In this document: positions 1 to 11,499 of the stretch, piece after piece
How the letters are laid out: the number at the start of each line of letters is the position of its first letter
Numbering within the stretch: the first letter of the stretch is position 1
Source of the DNA: Patella vulgata
Lineage: Eukaryota; Mollusca; Gastropoda; Patellidae
Reading direction: 5' to 3'
NCBI RefSeq assembly: GCF_932274485.2
Contig: NC_065883.2
Span: 75,971,839-76,035,838 of the forward strand
Length of the DNA stretch: 64,000 bases
Notes under the pieces: generated by a model
What the model was told of the DNA's origin: nothing
The model's database searches: none
The model's input: the letters and a program-made list of their open reading frames with translations, nothing else
Program-made: the position numbers and the translations under genes

Positions 1-3000
1 ACTGAGCAAGGACCTCAAAGACCCTTGATAAACATTCAAAATGCCATTCTCTGAAAAGTGCCATCGTCAAAAGATGTTTTAAAAGATCCTTTGAACTGGA
101 CACAAGTGTAAATAATGGATAAACTTCATTTTTGTTATTTCCTGGATTTGATCTTGACCATTTCAGTACTGAAAGAATCCGATCTAATACTGCCAACCTC
201 ACTTCATATGAACTGGAGTTTAGCAAGTGTAGATATACAGAAATCCTCCCCAACACCACACACCCACCATTTTGTTCTCTGTCCACTGGTATCAGCAGAT
301 ATTTCAAGGCTAGATTGGATATTGTTACTTTACAAATGTCGCTTCCTGGCCAACTGGATACATCATCTTTTATAGCTCTAGTCAGATGTTCACAAAACGT
401 TTCATAAACAGGATTTACACAAACAGTTTCCTTGCTACAAGTTTTTAATGAAAGAACTCGATCAAAGACTTCAAATGCTTCTTCTATGACCATTGGTGCT
501 TTGCTATCTTCTGATAAGATCCATGTGTACTGTGAGAGTATGGGTGTCAACTTAAACGCCACAATGGCCTGTACAGATCTGCTAAGCTCAAGTACTGAAT
601 CAAGCAGAAACTTTATCTGCAGCAAAATACCGTGGGTGTGGCTGTAGCTGATTTGAGCATCAGGTTTTGTGGGAAGCAGGTGTATCAGTTCCAACAAGAT
701 AGAATCTAGTCTGTCCTTTTCTACCAGGGGTTGTATAGCTCTCGCTGCCATTACTCTAGTCTTAAATACAGGACTGGATGCACAATGGATCACTAACGGT
801 ACAAAGGCAGCTAAATTTAAATTTGTATCTGTTCCCTCCAGTGCCGATGGAAAAAGTCTTCCAAGAACCATTAAAACAGGGTATAGACTTGGATGAAGAT
901 GCAGAGCATTGCGAGTTTCAGGTACACTAGTAGCCTCTACAAATTCAGTCAAAAGAAAATTGTAAACTTCAGGGAAACGATGAAAGAAAGCTCTCCCAGT
1001 TAAGCAATTCTTTCTGGAAAGATCTGAGTCATCTTTAGAAACTTTAACGCCAAATATTCTAACCATCAGGGCACTAAGTAATAATGTTGAGGAGTTCCTC
1101 ACTGACCAGTACTTGGACTTGAAACCCAAGATTGATGCCTTTAATCCAGCTGATATGTAGGGTGCCACAAAATCGCCAAGTTTGTTGTCCTTAAAAAGAA
1201 CTCGAAGTATATTCAAAGCATGGACTTTGGGAGGATTATCAGTTGTGGAGGTTGAGGTTTTGCATACACTTAGCTCCAGCAATCTTTTCATGGTCTGGTT
1301 AAAGCATCTCTGTTCATTAGCAAGTGGTTCAGTTGTTAGTAAAGCTTGAGCATAGAAAGGTATTCCAGCACTTCTTCTTGTGGAACAGAGACCAGAGTTT
1401 CCATCATCCCTGGTGATATCATTCAAAAGTTTATCCAACCACTGACTAGGAAGTTGGTGAAGCTTTGATATTGGACTTCTCCATAACCTTTCGCACATCA
1501 TAATAAATCCGGCATAAGCCAGCTCAAATGCTCCTCTGTGTTTTGAAGCTAACAACTGAGTAATGAAATAATCGCCAATCTCCTCAATCTGTTCAAATGA
1601 TAAAAGACCTTCATCATTTCCATCTGGATCATACGTATCGGCTTTATGGGTTATTTCCCCTAAAAGAAGAGAAACTTCTTTAATGCTTCTCCAACAGCAA
1701 ACCACTAAATACTCCGGCATTAAAGTAACTGTTTTTTCACTTTCTTCTGCTTCAAGCATTAACTGTTTATCTTCTTCAGTCTCAATGATGGCATCAAAAT
1801 TTAATCCTGGTCCACGGATGGCTTCAGCTGGAACATTTCCCTCTGGAGATGAATCTTGGACAACTGGTGAAACTACCTTCGCTACTTCCAAGCAGGATTT
1901 TATAAGTTCTTCCAACATCTTCTTCCAGGATTTGCTGCTGTTGTAAGAATTTAACTTGATGTCTTTCAGGACATACCTTATGCAGTGTATTGTGGGGTAA
2001 ATGGGTCGATTTGCTGCAGCAATGATTAATCCTTTTTTAGCTACTTCAGTCTGGTCTTGTAAAGAGAGAATCATCATTTCTAAAAATTTCAAATATCTCA
2101 CCCCATCCCTATCACAATCTGTATTAAGTTGAATTTTATCACAATGGGCAATCACTTTTAAATTAATCTTATGTGCATCAATGACCACTGATGTTTGCTC
2201 CAATTTGAGCAGACAACGCGCCAGATAAGCTGATGCTGTACTGTCTTGGGGTCGGGTGCTAACTGAGAGTTCTACACATGTCTGAAACAGTTCTTTTAAT
2301 TGTTTGTTTTTCAGGACAGGTTCTTGCGCAGATTTTAAGTAACCCTGAAAAATCTTTAACGCTTCAATTTTATTTTCTTCAAATGTGTCGGCTATACATT
2401 CAAGGATTGTGTTAACATGAGAGGAGTTGAAATCGGCATAGAATGAAAAAGAATGATCATTGATGTCATTTTGTAAAACATCAAGCATACTGCCCAACAT
2501 TCTCAAACAGGAGGTGCGTGTAGCGAAAGCTGCTCCTGGATACAAACTTGAAAACAGATGATGCTGAAGCCACACCAGAAAGATTTTGTATTGTTCTAAA
2601 TTACTTTTCAAAATTAGCGTCTCCTTCTTAGCTTTCTTTAATTGTCTTATTAATGAATTTTCACTGTCTTTCATTCGGACGAAAAACTTTTTTGTGTACG
2701 CAGAAACATGTTGGCGAAACGAAGGTGACTGATTGTTCAGATTAGCAGGAATAAAAAATTTGACTAATTCGAATTCTACTGGTTTAATTGCTTCGGTAGT
2801 TTTTTTGTTTTCGCATAATAATGAATATGCATCCAACCGAATTTGTTCATCTAGAGAAGATAAAGCATACTTTAAAACGCTAACCAGAACAACACCACAC
2901 CACATCTCTGAATCACTCTGTTTATCATCCAAGAGTCCCATAGACCTTCCGCGCCGAAGACACATGATAAGAGCCCCTAGAGTTCCTTTAGACTGCGACC

Positions 3001-4669
3001 CTTTATTCGAGAGATATTTGATCATATATTGAAGTATGTTATTACTACAAGACATTAGTTTTGGAAGAATGTATTGTAAGATGTGTGTTTTAGTTCTCTT
3101 CGTTCCCGAACACAAAGCTTCAATGACAGGATTCACCCACATTGTCAACCACTCAGGCGATCTGTCTTCACCCAACTCTTTCTTATGACTTTCGAATAGT
3201 TTCTCGTAAAATTCACCGCAGTAACTAGCCAGTGTATGATCATCAAGTTGTAATATGACACGCTCTGTAATGTTGGGGCAAGCTTCCAACAAACGACTTG
3301 TTCCCAAAGATCCGACTAAGCAAGTCAACGGTGCATATTTTCCTCTTTTACACCAAGGAATATCGAGCACATCTTGAATAAGTTTTGAAATAAAGGAATC
3401 GCTGTTGTCAGTTTTGAGACTGGTTACTAATTTGAGATGCGTTTTGAGTATTTGATCGAAGGCTAATTTAGCATTCTGTCTAACGGCATCGAGTGAATCA
3501 TCTAATGAAGTCCAGATATAGTCTAGAATCAACCTGGTATCTTCACTATGACCCAATAACCTAACCTGTAAAGGTGATGGAATTTGTGTTTCTGTCAGTG
3601 AATTGGCTTTCATCGTCCATAAGTAGATCAACTTTGCTAAAACAACTTTACTCGCTGGATTTGTGACTTTGGAAACAAGTTGCATGGTTTCAGAAAGAAA
3701 AACGTCGGTGAGTAGATATTTGTCTTCTGAAAACTCAACCACTAAATGTTCTGGGTTTAGCTTGGACAGGATTCCAAATAAAAAACACAGGTAACTTGTG
3801 GAGGAAAGACTTCGACTATTCAAATCAATAATTTTCGTTTCTTTCAACCATTCCGGAAGTTGAATGTTTATGAAATGTGACCCATTATCGAACATTTTAA
3901 CTAATAAATTAGATAATTGGTTGTCACAACACAATCGCAACACAAAGGTCAAGGTTATACCAGCATTACAGCGACAGTCAATTAACATATTGTCATTGCG
4001 TAAAATATCAATATTCGTAATTATCAAGTTACGTAGCGTGTTTTGAACGCCGTTCTCCTGTGCCTCCAATTTACCCAGCAAAGTATCAAAACATTTTTGG
4101 ATCATTCGGTTTAAGAGTTGCTCTGTCACAAGACAGTGATGCATGGCTACATTTAATTCTACTGGAGACAATGCAGCTCTTGTCAGCATCAGAAAATGTC
4201 CATGTGCTTTCACTAAATAATCAGTGTATGGAATGACAGCGCGACGTACACAAACTTCGCCAAGTTGAAAATTCTCTAACAGACTTGCCAAAATGTCGAC
4301 ATTCTGACGAATCACAACAGAAGATGTGTCCAATAAAATGGTCTCTCCAGTTTTTGTCAAAGTTAGATTATGAAAAATGTCACCCAGATCACTTTGCGTA
4401 GGTTTTGATAAACTGTTGAAAAAACTTGATAAAAGTCTCCGTACAGAAATTTTAGACCCTTCTTCACTATGTTTAAAGAAAAGATAACTCAGACTGCGGA
4501 GTATAAGCTTGTTACTTAACAAGTCCGGTTCTTTTTTAAGATCTTGAATAACTTGTCGTGTTTTAATCAGCGTTTCTTTATTATCTGTTAGGTTAAATAA
4601 TTCAGATATTTTTTCGTTGATAGGATAATCTTTCATCTGTTTTATTAATTCTGAAGTTATATCTTCCAT
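1..4669 (-). CDS. THADA: THADA, tRNA 2'-O-methylation partner protein (5' part, cut by window edge)
   Basis: The frame opens at ATG 4669-4667 (MEDITSELIKQMKDYP) and runs without a stop to base 1, giving 1,556 codons; I spot-checked the frame in many places. The match to animal THADA is strong from about residue 1015 on: IGDYFITQLLASKHRGAFEL (around 1030-1048), TRRSAGIPFYAQALL (around 1095), PKVHALNILRVLFKDNKLGD, and the DUF2428 core WSVRNSSTLLLSALMVRIFG starting at residue 1188, then NCLTGRAFFHRFPEVYNFLL and SYSHTHGILLQ. Known role: a large HEAT/ARM-like scaffold that works with FTSJ1 (yeast Trm732 with Trm7) to methylate C32 of tRNA anticodon loops; fly THADA also binds SERCA. Human THADA is about 1,950 aa, so roughly the last 400 residues lie outside the window. 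There is no intron in 4.67 kb, unlike the many-exon vertebrate gene. Divergent from MRPS5. An intact retrocopy is the main alternative. Confidence 0.95.
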   Translation of the reverse strand, partial: MEDITSELIKQMKDYPINEKISELFNLTDNKETLIKTRQVIQDLKKEPDLLSNKLILRSLSYLFFKHSEEGSKISVRRLLSSFFNSLSKPTQSDLGDIFHNLTLTKTGETILLDTSSVVIRQNVDILASLLENFQLGEVCVRRAVIPYTDYLVKAHGHFLMLTRAALSPVELNVAMHHCLVTEQLLNRMIQKCFDTLLGKLEAQENGVQNTLRNLIITNIDILRNDNMLIDCRCNAGITLTFVLRLCCDNQLSNLLVKMFDNGSHFINIQLPEWLKETKIIDLNSRSLSSTSYLCFLFGILSKLNPEHLVVEFSEDKYLLTDVFLSETMQLVSKVTNPASKVVLAKLIYLWTMKANSLTETQIPSPLQVRLLGHSEDTRLILDYIWTSLDDSLDAVRQNAKLAFDQILKTHLKLVTSLKTDNSDSFISKLIQDVLDIPWCKRGKYAPLTCLVGSLGTSRLLEACPNITERVILQLDDHTLASYCGEFYEKLFESHKKELGEDRSPEWLTMWVNPVIEALCSGTKRTKTHILQYILPKLMSCSNNILQYMIKYLSNKGSQSKGTLGALIMCLRRGRSMGLLDDKQSDSEMWCGVVLVSVLKYALSSLDEQIRLDAYSLLCENKKTTEAIKPVEFELVKFFIPANLNNQSPSFRQHVSAYTKKFFVRMKDSENSLIRQLKKAKKETLILKSNLEQYKIFLVWLQHHLFSSLYPGAAFATRTSCLRMLGSMLDVLQNDINDHSFSFYADFNSSHVNTILECIADTFEENKIEALKIFQGYLKSAQEPVLKNKQLKELFQTCVELSVSTRPQDSTASAYLARCLLKLEQTSVVIDAHKINLKVIAHCDKIQLNTDCDRDGVRYLKFLEMMILSLQDQTEVAKKGLIIAAANRPIYPTIHCIRYVLKDIKLNSYNSSKSWKKMLEELIKSCLEVAKVVSPVVQDSSPEGNVPAEAIRGPGLNFDAIIETEEDKQLMLEAEESEKTVTLMPEYLVVCCWRSIKEVSLLLGEITHKADTYDPDGNDEGLLSFEQIEEIGDYFITQLLASKHRGAFELAYAGFIMMCERLWRSPISKLHQLPSQWLDKLLNDITRDDGNSGLCSTRRSAGIPFYAQALLTTEPLANEQRCFNQTMKRLLELSVCKTSTSTTDNPPKVHALNILRVLFKDNKLGDFVAPYISAGLKASILGFKSKYWSVRNSSTLLLSALMVRIFGVKVSKDDSDLSRKNCLTGRAFFHRFPEVYNFLLTEFVEATSVPETRNALHLHPSLYPVLMVLGRLFPSALEGTDTNLNLAAFVPLVIHCASSPVFKTRVMAARAIQPLVEKDRLDSILLELIHLLPTKPDAQISYSHTHGILLQIKFLLDSVLELSRSVQAIVAFKLTPILSQYTWILSEDSKAPMVIEEAFEVFDRVLSLKTCSKETVCVNPVYETFCEHLTRAIKDDVSSWPGSDICKVTISNLALKYLLIPVDREQNGGCVVLGRISVYLHLLNSSSYEVRLAVLDRILSVLKWSRSNPGNNKNEVYPLFTLVSSSKDLLKHLLTMALFREWHFECLSRVFEVLAQ

Positions 4670-5787
4670 TTTACCGCCGTTTGAAGCCTAGCAGGAACTT
4701 TACAGCATCTGAAAAGAAGAAAAAGTACACTTTTATAGAGGAGTAATAATAATACCTGTGTTGGAACATAATTATCCAATGGTGTAGTGGGTTGGCCCAT
4801 GGGGGTGGTAGCTGTGAGCGCAAAGCGACAAGAAAAACATGCAGACGGACGGACGGGGGCAGCGGCATAATAAATATGTCCACATGAAAATGTGGACGTA
4901 CAAGTATATATTAGTACAAATGGTAAGAATAAATTGAAAAAGACAACAACCCCCTTCTACAGAAGATCTTCCAATGTTCGAACATTTTACATATGTATGT
5001 TGTAGGCTAAATCGTAAATGTAGCTGGGAGCGTAATTATGTAGTAGTATAATATAATTTATACTGCCTTCCTCGGTGATGGGAATCCACTTAATTAATTA
5101 CCCCACTACACATGTACGGTACGTCAATATTTTTTCTGCATAAAGCAGTCAATTGGTTCATCACTTTAATTTCACACAGTATTGGGAATCTCAATAATCA
5201 TTTTATTGAGTTTATTCATACAGTTGAGTATATTAATATTTATTATATTAAATATTATCGAACAAAATCTATTTATTATTGAGCAGGGATTGTGTATTAT
5301 TAACATTGATATGTGACAACTCCATAATTGAAATAGTCATGTTCAGTTTTAAAGAAAAAAATTAAAATACCTTACCAAAAACACATTTGTAAACAAGTAG
5401 GCGAGATTTACCGGTGTATATATGAAGCAACACGTGTGTAATACCGACATATCAAACCGGAAGTTGTGTTCATTAAAACGGTTTCAGATGTAAGGCGGAA
5501 GTTTATATAAAATATATGAAGTGGATTATAAGAGTCAAAATGTTGCTGCGATTGACTTTTGTAAAACATGGGTTCTGGGGGAAAATATTATATTTCATAT
5601 TTTGGAAAATAATCTTAGAGCTAAAGGGAACAAAGTTACTTCTTCTGATAAATACGTCACAGAAAAATTCAATGAAACAAATGGCATAATCCAAGTGCAT
5701 TTTCAGATGTAACTGTCACTCCGTTAAACGAGTTTGTTAGCCAATGAAAACGTCTTAAATATAAACCGTAGATAAGCATGAGAGAAA
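4670..5787. promoter_or_regulatory. Shared upstream region of THADA and MRPS5
   Basis: 1.1 kb between the two divergent start codons. It is AT-rich and largely free of recognisable SINE or MITE copies, in contrast to almost all other non-coding DNA here, which fits a kept regulatory interval. Short frames on both strands around 5500-5712 overlap each other and look non-coding. No TATA box or initiator can be assigned with confidence. Promoter function is inferred only from the head-to-head layout. Confidence 0.45.
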
Positions 5788-8700
5788 ATGGCTTCCCTGT
5801 GTTTGATAAGATTTAGCAAAGACGTTTTACGACCTTCAAATCTAATTAGAGGTTATTGTCGCATCACTAATTACTTTCTGTGCACTGTGCAAAAATAATT
5901 CTTTTGTCGTTCGAACGAAAACATACCGTGACAATAGTGACCTATCTTATAAATCTCACTAGATCACTTATGAAGTGAAATGAAGTGAAATGAAATGAAA
6001 TGGTGTTTAACGTCCTACCATACTGCTCCGACTGGGCTAATGAAGACGGGCATACCCCATTCAGTGTGCTATGAGGAAAATTTTGCCCGGGCAGCGGCAC
6101 TATGGCCTACTCTTATATCGAATTCCAACTGCCAAGGTTCTTTTACGTGCACGCCAATGTATACACAGTTCCTCCGTTTTTCTTCCCATCCTGAGGTGAT
6201 CCTGCACCACATCCACTGACAATTAAGGAGTCACTTATGAAACTTCTTGTATTACAATAATTATATGGACAATACATGGTCATGGAGTCAGACTAGTAAA
6301 GCTATTTCCATGGCATTGTCTTTAATGTTAAATCCATGACATTACTTGACCTGACATTTATTGAACATTCCTGTGGCCTTAAAGTAACTAATTCTTTACA
6401 TCAATATCATCCAAAGTCTTCGACACAAAACACAAATTATTTGTCAATTTAAATCATCATTAATGTGATCTTACAGGGAAAAGATGGGCTTCTGATATCC
6501 AATAATTAAGACAAAATAAACATTTTCCTACCATCGGTACACGAACCGTGTACCCATACATGTAATTTGTAACAAGGGGCTTGAAGAACGCTGCTAGCCA
6601 TAATCCACAAGTTCTGTCAAACAGTGACCACACATATTCTTATCTGGAATATTTCTAGCCTTGTTCTTTTAGTCCCTTGTTACAAATGGTGCTGAAACCC
6701 ATTCTGGTGCATGATTCGTGTACCAATGAAAAAAATGTTTATTGGATATCAGAAGCACATTTTTTCCTGGTAAGATCACACCATCAATGTCGATTTAAAT
6801 TGACAAATAGTTGATGTTTTCAACTTCAAAGACTTTTGATGATTTTGAGTTAGAGACTTGCGTGTAGCTACTTTAAGTGAGATTGTGTGGGTCTTCCCTT
6901 TTTATAGTCATTGGGGACTATAGCACAGTTAAAATCTCAGTAGACCGGAGCAATTCTTTTTAGACATACAGGGGGGTTGGATGGCCGAATGGTTAGCACA
7001 TGCGCGCTGTATCATAAGACCTGTCATTGAGTCAACTGGCGTGGTTTCATATCCCTGGTTGTACGTGACAAGGAGTAGGGTCACCTGTCCAACCTCGTGG
7101 GTTTTCTCCGGGTCCTCCGGTTTCCTCCCACTGCTAAGACCCCTACGCGTAAGCGAATTATTGAAATAAAATTAAACCATACATGTATGTTAGTCCCGAA
7201 AAGACCTAGTTTATGTCGAGTGAGTGGACGTTAAACCCCATTTCTCTCTCTCTCTCTCTTTCTCTCTCTCTCAATATTATAGCTTGTAATGGATTAAAAA
7301 TCACTCAAATGATGAGCAGCAGTTTTGATTAATAATAAATATTTTATTTATCATAACAGGAAGCTTAAGAGCAGCATGTCTTCCTTTACACCAGACTAAA
7401 GTAGAATATTGTGTCTGGCATAATGGAGACTTACTACAGACAGGATCAACTAGTCAAATAATATCCTCAAGAAATGCTGGATTCTTTACTAGATGTAAGT
7501 AGACTACTCTACATATTTTAATTTTTATCCAACAGATTTCATATTTAAGAGAATCAGAAACAATGATCCAATATGTATTTTGGAATGATTCAATGAGCCG
7601 CTTGGAATGATTCAATAAGCTGCTTGGAACAATTCAATGAGCCAATTGGAATGATTCAATGAGCCACTCGAAATGATCCAGTGAGCCACTTGGAATGATT
7701 CAATGAGCCACATGGAATGATTCAATGTGCCACTCGAAATGATTCAATGTGCCACTCGGAATGATTCAATGGTATCATTCCAATGAGCCACTTGGAACGA
7801 TTCAATGAGCTACTTTGAACAATTCAGTGTGCCACTCGGAAAGATTGAGTGAGCCACATGGAATGACAGGTGAATCAATTATCGTAAAATACAAAACAGT
7901 TTTGTTTTGCTCATATTCTTTGTGTATTTGAAAAGATATGAAATGCAATCCTTCTCAAAATGCTCACTCTGTAGACTAATCTATAATGACAAGTTTTTTC
8001 TAATTATAGTAACGGCGGAAGAATTATGGAGTGGTGTGACGGGTGTCAGTAACCAAGGTAAAAAAAGAGGTCGAGGTAGGAATATAAGGGGGAGAATTGT
8101 TGATTTGAACAGAGGACAAAGACTTGGAGAAGGTGAGTAAAACAATATTTACAGATCAGGGGCCTAATTCATGATAGCTTCAACTAAAATATAAGCCAAA
8201 ATTTGTAGTAGATTTTTAAACCTCAACCAATGAAAACGCCACACCCATATATATTTAATTTGAGGGGTTGGGTGGTCGAATGGTTAACGTGTGCACGTTT
8301 GATCGTAAGATGCCATCTGATGACTTTTTTTATTGGGTGACGCTCTTCGAAAAAGCCTGGGGGGGTGGATGGCTAAATGGTTAGCGTGCGCGCGCTGTAT
8401 CATAAAGTCTGTCAATGAGTCGACTGGCGTGGTTTCGAATCCCCGGTTGTACGTGACAAGGAGTAGGGTCGCCTGTCCAACCTCGTGGGTTTTCTCCGGG
8501 TCCTCCGGTTTCCTCCCACTGCTAAAGACCCCTACGCGCAAGCGAATTATTGAAATAAAATTAAACCATATGTTAGTCCCGAAATGACCTAGTTTGTGTC
8601 GAGTGGACGTTAAACCCCATTTCTTTCTCTCTCTCGAAAAAGCCTAAGGTTCCGTCAGTTCAAGTCCGATCAACAGGGATTGAAAATTGTCATGCTTCTT

Positions 8701-11468
8701 CTTGGAACAATTCTGCATCGATTTGATAAATTATTATATTTTTGAATTTCATCCAACAATATGGTCAGTTCCTGGTACATAGGACGATTAAACTTGTTTA
8801 ATGATTTTTTCGGTCCTTTTGATTAAGTGTGACTTAACTTTCATGTCTTTTTTTATACTCTGTGTTGGTATGTGTAGACGTCACCCCTGTCCTTCAGTCA
8901 ACAATAGAGGCTAGACTTTTTGACAGATTTTTAAAAAATTTTGTGCGATGATTGCAAACCTTGACTGTGAGAAGATTCTTTCTATTGCTTTTCAAATTTA
9001 GTCTCGGCAATTCAGATCTTTCTGTTCTAGAAATATTTGTTTGCCAAAAAGCTTGTGAATGCGATAGAGAATATCCTTTCGTATAAGCTGCAGATTAGAC
9101 ATGTACATGTTGCTGCTGTTTGGGCCTATTTCCACGTTTAGCGTGGCTATCGGTAAAAGTTGAAGACAAGCATAAACAACATGCCGTGTGCGATGGGGGA
9201 AATTGTGCCTGGACAGTGGTGCTACAGCCTACTTTTATTTCGAATTCCAACTGTCAAGGGTTCTTATACGTTGCACATTAGTGTCTACATGGGACCTCGG
9301 TTTTTGATCCCATCCAAAGGACTAGACATCACTTGCCAGGCCTTCAGTCCTAGTAGTCCTTAGTCTCAGTCTCCCAAAACATCCTAGTCTAGGACTGTTG
9401 TCAATATTTGACGAAAAGTCCATTGCCCATGCGTAACCGTGAGTTTGGTTTTTAATGTGGTTGATCATCCAGTATCTTCTGGCCAAGCCAAGGAAGAGTT
9501 GTTCCCCTTTCCTGCAATAAATCCCACAATTCTTGTATTAATATAAACAAACATGAATCGTGACGACGAATTAGGATTAATTTAAAAAACATTTATATGG
9601 CCCATTAAGAGAGAAATTTTACAATAACAAAATAAGAGTGTTGGAGATTAAACTGGCAATGCAATCAAATGGATTTTTTGAGATGGCATTCTTAAATTAA
9701 TTACACGGGCGTCACCATTTTGTTTTATAACTAGTTACCTCCCTTAGACTTTGTCTATGATAATGTAAAAGACAGGATAATCAAGCCGATGACCTATTAT
9801 TCTCAAATGTTGACAACGCATCCAGCCTAATATTCGTCAAATATTTTTCTGGATGATAGAGACTAAGTAGTCCTACACCTCTGACCAAGGGGAATCACGC
9901 TGGAAATTCCTGAAGAACTTTCTCGGCCAACACGGAGATCGATGACAGGACCTCCAGGTTAGCGAGCCAACGTCGTACTTCCTGAGCCACCACAAAATTA
10001 GTTAAAGAATTTGTTTTATTGTTTGTTTTTTAGGCCGAGTACCGATGGTATGGCCGGGGTTGACTGTTTCACCAACAAAAGGTAGTGAATATCAGAAATT
10101 ACGAGAGTTGGAACCAAATCCTAACAGAGAAGAAAAATTGTTAGCAGCCAGGGTCAAAACGAATAAAGGAAGATTTAAAATATCATCGCTAGAACGGGGT
10201 TGGTCTGGCGCTCGATTTCCAGGCATGAGTATTGGTCCTCCAGATCCAATAAATGACTGTAAGTTTTTTAAATTGTAATTCTAAATAAAATGGTGATGGT
10301 AGTTTGTAATTGAACTCAATTTATGAGATGCCTGATACTGTTAATTTATTAATTTTTACCATTTTCCGACATTCTATCTGGAATATCGCCGCTATTATTG
10401 TTAAAAGTTTTGACGTTCTAACTCATAATGTCAACTGACAGACTATCTCCATTCAAGAGACATATTATTTGTAGTTCGTCTTTCTTGTAAATCAATCATT
10501 GTTTTGTCTCCATTTAGAATGAAGTCTGTATCATTGCAGGCCCCGGACATTACAGCGCAGTAGACGCTTACCGCTAGCCCTCAAAATCTATTTACTTGAT
10601 TTGATATTTGTTGTTTATGTTGTTGTATCGGTTTGGGGGGTTGGATGGCTGAATGGTTAGCGTGTGCGCGCTGTATCATAAAGTCTGTCATTGAGTCAAC
10701 TGACATGGTTTCGAATCCTCGGTTGTACGTGACAAGGAGTAGGGTCGCCTGTCCAACCTCGTGGGTTTTCTCCGGGTCCTCCGGTTTCCTCCCACTGCTA
10801 AAGACCCCTTCGTGCAAGCGAATTATTGAAATAAAATAAACCATATGTTAGTCCCGAAATGACATAGTTTGTGTCGAGTGGACTTTAAACCCCATTTCTC
10901 TCTCTCTCTGTATCAATTTTGTTTGAGTGCATTGCAATCCTTCTGCACATGCTACTATTATCTAAAAACATTTGAACTATAAGAATTATCTAAAAACATA
11001 TGAACTACAAGAATTATCTAAAAACATATGAACTACAAGAATTATCTAAGAACATATGAACTACAAGAATTATCTAAGAAAATGAACTACAAGAATTTGA
11101 ATGTTGATTACCAATAACACAGAGATTGTCTATCCCTTAACCTTCGGACGCAGGAAATCTTGGGTAAATAATTTACATGATAACTGTTGTTTTGTTTTTA
11201 GATACATTTGAGGGATTTGATTCAAGGGTTTTAGAGGTATGTTAATTATAAGTATCATATGAGATAATATCATATGAAATGAAATTGGACCATGTGTTAG
11301 TCCCAAAATGACCTAGTTTGTGTGGATGTTTAACCCCATTTCTCTCTCTCTCTCTCTCTCTCAAAATTTTCATTATAACCTTTTCGAGCCAGTATGATTA
11401 TTGAAATAAATTTAAATCATATTTTAGTCACGAAATGACCTAGTTTGTGTCAGTGGACTGACCTTACA

Positions 11469-11499
<31 letters not shown>

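Noticed and set aside
115-3032. Plus-strand frames of 70-99 aa in the first 4 kb
   Set aside because: Shadows of the THADA frame on the minus strand.
5503-5712. Overlapping 63-65-aa frames on both strands between THADA and MRPS5
   Set aside because: They mirror each other, have no recognisable motif, and lie in the shared upstream region.
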